NCBI RefSeq assembly: GCF_000374525.1 | Contig: NZ_KB894573.1 | Coordinates: 325,745-389,744 of the forward strand | Direction of reading: 5' to 3' | DNA length: 64,000 nucleotides | From: Amorphus coralli DSM 19760 | GTDB taxonomy: Bacteria > Pseudomonadota > Alphaproteobacteria > Rhizobiales > Amorphaceae | Shown here: positions 57,789 to 64,000 of the stretch, piece after piece | Numbering within the stretch: the first letter of the stretch is position 1 | Layout of the letters: the number at the start of each line of letters is the position of its first letter | Made by a program: the position numbers and the translations under genes | The notes under the pieces: model-generated | Database searches by the model: none | Seen by the model: the letters and a program-made list of their open reading frames with translations, nothing else | What the model was told of the DNA's origin: nothing

Positions 57789-59687
57789 CTAACCGTTCGC
57801 GTCTGAAGTGGCGACCTCGGTCGACCACCAGGTCGCGACCACCGGAAAGCCGTAGTGTGGAGGCTTGTCCGGGAAGCCGAACACGTCCCAGCGCGCCGTG
57901 CGATGGGTGGCGCTGTACCAGTTCGGCACCCAGTAGAAGCCGAGCCGGAGCACCCGGTCGAGAGCCCGGGCCGCGGCCGTCATCTCCTCCCGGGTCGGCG
58001 CGTTGACCAGTTTGTCCAGCAACGTGTCGACGGCTGGATCGGCAATGCCCGACAGGTTGCGGGACCCGTCGGAGCGGGCAGACTCCGAGCTCCAGAATTC
58101 CCGGATTCCCTCGCCCGGTGTCGCCGAGAAGGCAAAGCGCTGGCCGGTCATGTCGAAGTCGAAGGTGTTGAGCCTGGACTGGTACTGCGCCGGATCGACC
58201 AGGCGGAAGGTCATCTCGATACCGAGGCGCTCCAGGTTGCGCGCATAGGGCTGCACGATCCGCTCGAAGGTCGGCGCGAAGCTCAGGACCTCGATGGTGA
58301 ACGGCGCGCCGTCGGCATCGACCAGGTTGCGCCCCTTGCGCGTCCAGCCCGCCGCCAGCAGGAGATCGTTCGCCTCCCGCAGAAGCCGGCGGTCGGACCC
58401 GGACCCGTCGGACACCGGCGGCGTCCACGCCTCGCCGAACACCGCCTCGGGCACCTGGCCGCGCAGAGGGTCCAGCAGCGCCAGCTCGTCCGGTCCCGGC
58501 GTGCCCTCCGCCATCATGGCGGAGTTCTCGAAGAACGAGGCCGTCCGCTTGTAGAGGCCGTAGAACAGGTTCTGGTTGGTCCACTGGAAATCGAAGGCCA
58601 GCCCGAGAGCTCGCCGGGTGCGCGGGTCGGCGAACTTCGCGCGCCGCGTGTTGATGAACCAGCCCTGGGCGCCGGAGGGGCGGTTGTCGGGAAACTCTTC
58701 CCGGATCACCTTGCCGCTCTCGACGGCCGGGAAGGTGTAGCCGGTGGCCCAATTCTTGGCGACGGCCTCCTCGTAATAGGTCAGCGTGCCGTTGGTCAGC
58801 GCCTGGAACGCGATCTGACGGTCGCGGAAGAACTCCTCGCGAACGGTGTCGAAATTGGCCTGCCCGCGCGCCACCGGAAGGTCCTTCGCCCACCAGTCCG
58901 CAACCCTGTCGAACTCGACGAACCGGCCGCTCTCGAACGATCCGACCCGGTACGGGCCCGACGACAGCGGCGGCGTCAGGGTCGAGCGTTCGAACTCGTG
59001 GATCTCGTAGTAGGCCTTCGACAGGATCGGCATGGTGGCCACCGTCGGCGGCATCCGGTTGCTCGCCTCGGGCTTCAGCACAACCACGACCGTCTGCGGA
59101 TCCTCCACCCTGATCGCCTCGACCCAGGAGAGCACCTGGCGCAGCGTCGGATGGCCCTGCGTTCGCAGTGTTTCCAGCGAGAAGGCCACGTCCTCGGCGG
59201 TCAGTGGCGAACCGTCGTGGAACCGCGCCTCCGGCCGCAGGTGGAAGGCGAAGGTCTTCTCGTCGTCGGAGACCGACACACTCTCTGCCACCAGCCCGTA
59301 GACCGCGTCCGGCTCCTCCAGCTGACGCACCATCAACGTGTCGAAACACATGTCCATCATCGGCGGCGCGTCGCCGGCCAGGATGAACGTGTTGAAGGTG
59401 TTGAAGGTCACCGGGTTCTGGTTGAAGCCCCACTGGGAGGCCACCAGCCGGATGGTCCCGCCCTTCGGCGCATCCGGATTGACGTAGGGGAAGTGGCTGA
59501 AGTCGGCCGGCAACTGCAGGTCGCCGAACACCGAGAGGCCGTGCCGCCGTCCACTTGGCGTGGCGGTGGACTGGGCCCGTGCCGACGTCGGCCGCAGCCA
59601 GGGCGCCAGCGCGATGCCGGCGGCGCCGCCGGCGCCGATCTTCAGCGCCTGGCGCCGGTCGAGATGGAGCGAGCGCCGTCGGCTCAC
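57789..59687 (-). CDS. yejA: YejA-type peptide-binding protein, Tat-exported copy
   Basis: 632 residues from a GTG overlapping the preceding stop (GTGA) with GGGAGAAGAA before it. The N-terminus holds a twin-arginine motif (LDRRQALKIG), a hydrophobic stretch and SARAQ cleavage site. Mature protein begins with LSVFGDLQLPADFSHFPYVNPDAPKGG; SBP_bac_5 fold follows with DDEKTFAFHLRPEARFHDGSPLTAEDVAF. Binds the peptide for YejBEF. Second of two binding-protein genes in the operon. Confidence 0.9.
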   Translation of the reverse strand: MSRRRSLHLDRRQALKIGAGGAAGIALAPWLRPTSARAQSTATPSGRRHGLSVFGDLQLPADFSHFPYVNPDAPKGGTIRLVASQWGFNQNPVTFNTFNTFILAGDAPPMMDMCFDTLMVRQLEEPDAVYGLVAESVSVSDDEKTFAFHLRPEARFHDGSPLTAEDVAFSLETLRTQGHPTLRQVLSWVEAIRVEDPQTVVVVLKPEASNRMPPTVATMPILSKAYYEIHEFERSTLTPPLSSGPYRVGSFESGRFVEFDRVADWWAKDLPVARGQANFDTVREEFFRDRQIAFQALTNGTLTYYEEAVAKNWATGYTFPAVESGKVIREEFPDNRPSGAQGWFINTRRAKFADPRTRRALGLAFDFQWTNQNLFYGLYKRTASFFENSAMMAEGTPGPDELALLDPLRGQVPEAVFGEAWTPPVSDGSGSDRRLLREANDLLLAAGWTRKGRNLVDADGAPFTIEVLSFAPTFERIVQPYARNLERLGIEMTFRLVDPAQYQSRLNTFDFDMTGQRFAFSATPGEGIREFWSSESARSDGSRNLSGIADPAVDTLLDKLVNAPTREEMTAAARALDRVLRLGFYWVPNWYSATHRTARWDVFGFPDKPPHYGFPVVATWWSTEVATSDANG

Positions 59688-61546
59688 TTCTTCTCCCTCG
59701 CGATCTTCGCCGCCTTCTCCTCGTCGTACCACCACGCCATCGGGAAGGCGGTGGTGAACTTCGGCAGGTCGGCGTGGTCGAACCGGTCCCAGTAGACGAT
59801 CCGGTCGTCCGGCGCGCGGAATTGCGGCACCACATACTCGTTGTGCAAGAGCACCCGGTCGAGCGCCCGGGTGGCGGCGACCAGCGTGTCGCGGTCGTCG
59901 GCGAACACGATGCGCTGGATCAGCGCGTCCACCGCCGGGTTCTTGATGCCGACATAGTTCTGCGAGCCTTCGCGATCGGCGGCCTGCGAGCCCCAGAACT
60001 CGTTCTGCTCGTTGCCCGGCGACAGGCTCTGGCCCCAGACGAAGATCGCCATGTCGAAGTCACGCGCCCGCACCCGCCGGATGTACTGGGAGGAATCGAC
60101 CGTGCGCAGCGACACATGGATGCCGAGCTTCTCCAGGTCGGTCTTGTAGGCCAGCGCACCGCGTTCCGCCCCCGGCGACGAGAGCAGGATTTCCACCGAG
60201 AAGGGCTCGCCCGTCGTCGCGTTGATCAGCTTGCCGCCGCGGATCTCGTAGCCGGCCTCCTTCAGGAGACGCGACGCCTCGCGCAGGTTGGAGCGCAGCG
60301 CCTGCGGCGAACCGCCGACCGGCAGGTTGTACGGCTCGGTGAAGACGGTCTGCGGCATGCCTTCGCCGTCGACCTCCTCCTCCACGCTCTTCAGGATCTC
60401 GAGCTCCTCGCCCTCCGGCAGGCCGGTGGCGGCAAGCTCGGTCCCGGCGAAATAGGAGCCGATACGCTCGTTCAGGCCGTAGGAAAGGCGCTCGTTGGAG
60501 GACTCGAAATCGTAGGCAAGGTTGAAGGCGCGGCGCACGCGCGGATCCTGGAACTTGTCCCGGCGCAGGTTGAAGGCGTAGCCCTGCATCCGGCCGGAGC
60601 CGACATCGGGGAACTCCAGCTTCTTGACCCATCCCTTGTCTATGGCCGGGAAGTCGTACTGGGTCGCCCAGCGGTTCGCCGAGAGCTCCTGATACCAGTC
60701 ATATTCGTCGGCCTTGAAGGCCTGCCGCGCGACGTCCTCGTCGCGATAATACTCGTAGCGGATCTCGTCGAAATTGTTGGTGCCGACATTCACCGGCAGA
60801 TCGGCGCCCCAGTAGTCCTCCACGCGCTCGTAGACGATCGAGCGGCCGGGGTCGACGGACTTGATCCGGTAGGCGCCGGAGCCGAGCGGCGGCGTCACGG
60901 TGGCGGCGGTGATGTCGCGCCCTTCCGCAGTCCAGTAGTGCTTGGGCAGCACGATAAGCTGGCCCACGATCTTCGGCAGCTCGCGGTTGCCGGCCTGGTC
61001 GAAGGTGAAGGTCACCTCGCGCTCGCCGGTCACCTGCGCGTCCGTCACGTGGCGATAGTAGAAGGCCTGGCCGGGATTGTTCTCCGTCAGCGCCTGGAAC
61101 GACCAGACCACGTCCTCCGGCGTCACCGGCTCGCCATCGTGCCAGCGCGCGCCCTCGCGCAGCCGGAACTTCACCCAGGAATGATCGTCCGGCCACTGCA
61201 TGGCTTCCGCCAGCAGCCCGTAGTCGGCCGAGATGTCCAGCTCGTCGTAGGCCGGCGTCATCAGCGTATCGTAAAGGAAGCCGAGCCCGAGCGCCGGAGA
61301 GCCTCTGCGCGGCACGAAGTTCAGATTGTCGAAGGAGCCGACGCTGTGCAGCCGCACGGTGCCACCCTTGGGGGCATCCGGGTTCACGTAGTCGAAATGC
61401 TCGAAGTCGTCCGCGTATTTCGGCTCGCCGGTCAGCGCGGCCGCGGACCGCCACTTCGGGTCCTCGGCGACCGCAGGCACGACAGCGAGCGACGCCAGGA
61501 GGGCGGCCAGGCCGAACGAGAAGGAACGCATCATGAAAAGCGGCAT
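59684..61546 (-). CDS. yejA: YejA-type peptide-binding protein, Sec-exported copy
   Basis: 620 residues with a Sec signal (FGLAALLASLAVVPAVAEDP, cleavage after AVA). FEHFDYVNPDAPKGGTVRLHSVG, then DHSWVKFRLREGARWHDGEPVTPEDVVWSFQAL of SBP_bac_5, WTAEGRDITAATVTPPLGSGAY and the C-terminal VWGQSLSPGNEQNEFWGSQAAD. First gene of the yej operon. Start uncertain among three nearby ATGs (61546, 61534, 61531); none has a strong ribosome site. Confidence 0.9.
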   Translation of the reverse strand: MPLFMMRSFSFGLAALLASLAVVPAVAEDPKWRSAAALTGEPKYADDFEHFDYVNPDAPKGGTVRLHSVGSFDNLNFVPRRGSPALGLGFLYDTLMTPAYDELDISADYGLLAEAMQWPDDHSWVKFRLREGARWHDGEPVTPEDVVWSFQALTENNPGQAFYYRHVTDAQVTGEREVTFTFDQAGNRELPKIVGQLIVLPKHYWTAEGRDITAATVTPPLGSGAYRIKSVDPGRSIVYERVEDYWGADLPVNVGTNNFDEIRYEYYRDEDVARQAFKADEYDWYQELSANRWATQYDFPAIDKGWVKKLEFPDVGSGRMQGYAFNLRRDKFQDPRVRRAFNLAYDFESSNERLSYGLNERIGSYFAGTELAATGLPEGEELEILKSVEEEVDGEGMPQTVFTEPYNLPVGGSPQALRSNLREASRLLKEAGYEIRGGKLINATTGEPFSVEILLSSPGAERGALAYKTDLEKLGIHVSLRTVDSSQYIRRVRARDFDMAIFVWGQSLSPGNEQNEFWGSQAADREGSQNYVGIKNPAVDALIQRIVFADDRDTLVAATRALDRVLLHNEYVVPQFRAPDDRIVYWDRFDHADLPKFTTAFPMAWWYDEEKAAKIAREKK

Positions 61547-61738
61547 CCGGTCATTGTGAATCTATCCCATTTTAGGGAGGCAAGCCCGTCGGCGACACCG
61601 CCGAGGGCCACAATGACCAAAATTTAATGCCGGAAGCGTGGCGGGCCGCGCGTTTGCGTCAGGGCCCTGCCGGAAATTGCGACGCCGAGGCGGCGTCCCC
61701 GGCGGTCTTCGGACCGCCGGGCCGTCAGGAGGCGGCTA

Positions 61739-62986
61739 TCAGAGCGGCGCGGGGGTATCGGCCATGGAGCGCAGATACGCGACGACCGCGGCCCGGTCTT
61801 CTTCCTTGCGGATGCCGGCGAAGGCCATCTTGGTACCCTTCACGACCTTGGTCGGAGCCTCGAGATATTCGTCGAGGTTGGCGTAGGTCCAGGTCTTGTC
61901 GGCGCCCCACTCCTTCATGGCCTTGGAGTAGTTGTAGTCGGCGACATGCAGGACCGGCGCGTTCACGACGTTCCAGAGGTTCGGGCCGACCTTGTTGGCG
62001 CCGCCCTTCTCGAACGTGTGGCAGGCCACGCACGCCCGCGCGGCCCGCTTGCCGTCGTCCGGGTTGGCCGCGGCAACCAGCTTGACGAACCCGTCGGCGC
62101 CGCCCTGCACGGCGGCGTCCTTCTGGGGATCGCTCTCGGCCGGAGCGGCGGAGCCTTCCTTCTGCTCGGGCGCGGCGTTGCCGGAGCCCTCGGCCGGAGC
62201 GGCGTCGCCGGACGGGGCCGCATCACCCGCAGGAGCAGCGTCACCCGCCGGAGCGCCCTCGGCGGCCGGGGCACTGTCGCCCGACTGGCCGGACGCAGCG
62301 TCACCGCCAGAGGCTGCGTCGCCCGAAGCGTCGCCGCTGGCAGCACCACCCGCGGCATCGCCACCCTCGGCGGCCGCACCATCACCCGCGCCGGCCGGCG
62401 CGGCATCGGTGGCCGTGCCGGTATCGGCTTCGGCCGTCTTCTGCACTTCCGGCAGCGGCTCGGGGTTGTCGGCCAGCGACCGCAGGTAGACGATGACGTC
62501 GGCGCGCTTCTCGTCGTTCTTGATACCGGCATAGCTCATGGCCGTGCCCGGCACTTCCTTGCGCGGGTTCTCCAGGAACGCGTCGAGATTGGCGTAGGTC
62601 CAGGTCTTGTCGGCGCCCCACTCCTTCATGCCGGAGGAGTAGTTGAAGTCGGCGTGGCCGAGCACGGCGGCGCCCACGATGCCGTAGAGGTTCGGGCCGA
62701 CCTTGTTCGGACCGCCCTTCTCGAAGCTGTGGCAGGCCTGGCAGGCCCGCACGCCGTTCTCGCCGGCAGACACGTCGGCGTTGGCGAGCAAGACCGGAAG
62801 CGGCGTCGCGGCCGGCGCCGGCTCGCTTTCGCCGGTGCTCGTCGCCTCGGGAATCGCGATCGCGTAACCGGGCTCCTCGGGCGGATGCGTCTCGAAGATC
62901 GCATCCGACACAACCGCGACGGCCATCACGAAAAGGCACGTCCCGAGTACGGCGCCTGCGACCTTGTTAAGTTCGAACGAATCCAT
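61739..62986 (-). CDS. Membrane-anchored cytochrome c with two haem domains (CycM-like)
   Basis: 415 residues. An N-terminal helix (VAGAVLGTCLFVMAVAVVS) anchors it. Domain 1 (about residues 65-185) has haem motif CQACH; domain 2 (about 310-415) has CVACH. Between them is a low-complexity linker of about 115 residues rich in Ala, Gly, Asp and Pro with GDAAPA repeats. Each domain has KGGxNKVGPNL, YNYS/FNYS and EWGADKTWTYANLD. The class I cytochrome c fold with an anchor is CycM, which carries electrons between the bc1 complex and cytochrome oxidase; the second haem domain is the odd part. GAGG lies before the ATG at 62986. Confidence 0.92.
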   Translation of the reverse strand: MDSFELNKVAGAVLGTCLFVMAVAVVSDAIFETHPPEEPGYAIAIPEATSTGESEPAPAATPLPVLLANADVSAGENGVRACQACHSFEKGGPNKVGPNLYGIVGAAVLGHADFNYSSGMKEWGADKTWTYANLDAFLENPRKEVPGTAMSYAGIKNDEKRADVIVYLRSLADNPEPLPEVQKTAEADTGTATDAAPAGAGDGAAAEGGDAAGGAASGDASGDAASGGDAASGQSGDSAPAAEGAPAGDAAPAGDAAPSGDAAPAEGSGNAAPEQKEGSAAPAESDPQKDAAVQGGADGFVKLVAAANPDDGKRAARACVACHTFEKGGANKVGPNLWNVVNAPVLHVADYNYSKAMKEWGADKTWTYANLDEYLEAPTKVVKGTKMAFAGIRKEEDRAAVVAYLRSMADTPAPL

Positions 62987-63186
62987 CCTTGTCCTCATCC
63001 TCGTCGCGGAGGCCCAGGTTCCGGCCGGCCTCGCGGTACGGAAATCGCGGTGGACACTACCCGCTATAATAATTCTATGTCCACTCGTATAAAGCGCCGC
63101 GCACAAGACACAATCGGTTCGGTGCCGCGCGCTATTGCCGCGCCCCTCGGCGCCCGGCAGGGTGCCTCCCGAACCGCGGAGGACCG

Positions 63187-63918
63187 ATGCCAGACGACAT
63201 CCTTGTCATAATTCCAGCCCGACGCAGCGCCACCCGGCTGCCCGACAAGCCGCTGGCCGTCATCGGCGACGCGCCGATGATCGTGCAGGTCTGGCGGCGC
63301 GCCCGGGAGGCCGAAATCGGCCGTGTCGTCGTCGCCTGCGATGATGCCGACATTGCCCGCGCGGTCGAAGCGGCCGGGGGCGAGGCGGTAATGACCGCGG
63401 CTAACCATCCGTCCGGCTCCGATCGCATCAACGAGGCATTGCAGACCCTGGATCCCGCCGGCGCCGTGCAGGTGGTCGTCAACGTTCAGGGCGACCTGCC
63501 GACCATCGAGCCTGCGACGATCCGCGCATCCCTTGAACCGCTCGCCGATCCCCAGGTCGATATCGCCACGCTCGCCGCCGTGATCGAGATCGAGGAGGAG
63601 CGGACGAACCCCAACGTGGTGAAGGTGGTCGGCAGCCCGCTGTCGGAGCGCCGCCTGCGCGCGCTCTATTTCACCCGCGCGACGGCACCCTACGGCGATG
63701 GGCCGCTGCACCACCATATCGGCCTCTACGCCTTCCGCCGCGCTGCCCTCACGCGTTTCGTCTCGCTGCCGCCCTCCGCTTTGGAGCGCCGCGAGAAACT
63801 CGAGCAGCTTCGCGCCCTGGAGGCAGGCATGCGCATCGATGTCGCGGTGGTTGACGCCGTGCCGCTGGGGGTGGATACCCCCGCGGATCTCGACAGGGCC
63901 CGCGCGATCCTGTCCTGA
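63187..63918 (+). CDS. kdsB: 3-deoxy-manno-octulosonate cytidylyltransferase
   Basis: 243 residues. [23 protein letters not shown] at the start, then [26 protein letters not shown] and [37 protein letters not shown], all KdsB signatures. Activates KDO as CMP-KDO for lipopolysaccharide inner-core synthesis. GGAGGACCG precedes the ATG. Divergent from the cytochrome gene and followed by a prephenate dehydratase gene. Confidence 0.96.
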   Translation: MPDDILVIIPARRSATRLPDKPLAVIGDAPMIVQVWRRAREAEIGRVVVACDDADIARAVEAAGGEAVMTAANHPSGSDRINEALQTLDPAGAVQVVVNVQGDLPTIEPATIRASLEPLADPQVDIATLAAVIEIEEERTNPNVVKVVGSPLSERRLRALYFTRATAPYGDGPLHHHIGLYAFRRAALTRFVSLPPSALERREKLEQLRALEAGMRIDVAVVDAVPLGVDTPADLDRARAILS

Positions 63919-63951
63919 TCCCCGATTCCGGCGCGCCAGACGATTGAGCCG

Positions 63952-64000
63952 ATGACCGATCCCAACCGCCCCCGTGTCGTCTTCCAGGGCGAGCCGGGCG
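63952..64000 (+). CDS. pheA: Start of prephenate dehydratase, cut by window end
   Basis: The first 16 codons read MTDPNRPRVVFQGEPG. The FQGEPG stretch is the opening of the prephenate dehydratase (PheA) of alphaproteobacteria, and kdsB-pheA is a common gene order. Only the N-terminus is visible. It would make phenylpyruvate for phenylalanine synthesis. Confidence 0.75.
   Translation, partial: MTDPNRPRVVFQGEPG

Noticed and set aside
56545-59835. A 1096-codon open frame overlapping yejA-yejB on the same strand
   Set aside because: It is out of frame with two well-supported genes and made up mostly of Arg/Gly/Ala; it is a GC-bias artefact.
59555-61627. A 690-codon plus-strand open frame
   Set aside because: It is antisense to the Sec-type yejA gene and lacks any recognisable domain.

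Overview
The window is GC-rich chromosomal DNA (about two thirds G+C by eye) from an alphaproteobacterium, most probably of the order Hyphomicrobiales (Rhizobiales). Supporting points are a CycM-type cytochrome next to kdsB and a prephenate dehydratase start, hisS-hisZ-hisG in one operon, DUF2849 followed by cysI-cysH-DUF934, small DUF1127 and DUF2852 genes, and a groESL operon with a CIRCE operator. Genus and species cannot be told from the sequence. I saw no rRNA, IS element, phage block or CRISPR array. The content is housekeeping and transport.

Layout. 1-8.4 kb: the end-truncated AsmA gene (apparently CTG-started), a D-lactate/glycolate-type FAD dehydrogenase, a hotdog thioesterase, a ClC channel, an AraC regulator and the azlCD exporter. 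8.5-20.2 kb: aminopeptidase P, a DUF1127 protein, a small gene plus prmA, tRNA-Thr(GGT), a GNAT enzyme, a GGDEF-EAL c-di-GMP protein, a flavin reductase fused to a MarR-like domain, an XRE regulator, hydroxypyruvate isomerase, a second GNAT enzyme with an EamA exporter, and wrbA. 20.4-24.4 kb: CIRCE-groES-groEL and a carotenoid-type FAD oxidoreductase.

24.4-34.7 kb is a divergent polyamine regulon. A PotFGHI-type putrescine importer and one glutamine-synthetase-like ligase lie on the minus strand. A second ligase, a SpuC-type aminotransferase and a PuuB-type oxidase overlap as an operon on the plus strand. Together they would import putrescine and break it down by gamma-glutamylation and/or transamination.

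34.7-43.4 kb: a POT peptide transporter, malonyl-CoA decarboxylase, a NudK-like Nudix hydrolase, and the assimilatory sulfate operon cysG-DUF2849-cysI-cysH-DUF934. 43.4-51.1 kb: a palindromic repeat pair, a zinc alcohol dehydrogenase, a higBA toxin-antitoxin locus with a perfect operator inside its promoter, hisS-hisZ-hisG, tag glycosylase and a DUF2927 protein. 51.2-64 kb: an AEC transporter, a YgjP-like metallopeptidase, a DUF2852 protein, the yejA-yejA-yejB-yejE-yejF peptide importer with two binding proteins, a membrane-anchored cytochrome with two haem domains, kdsB and the first codons of a prephenate dehydratase.

The points most worth a second look are the tandem haem domains that share a 42-base identical DNA block, the low-GC patch inside hisS, the inverted palindromic repeats after the cys operon, the flavin reductase-MarR fusion without a partner oxygenase, and the AsmA gene with no ordinary start codon.
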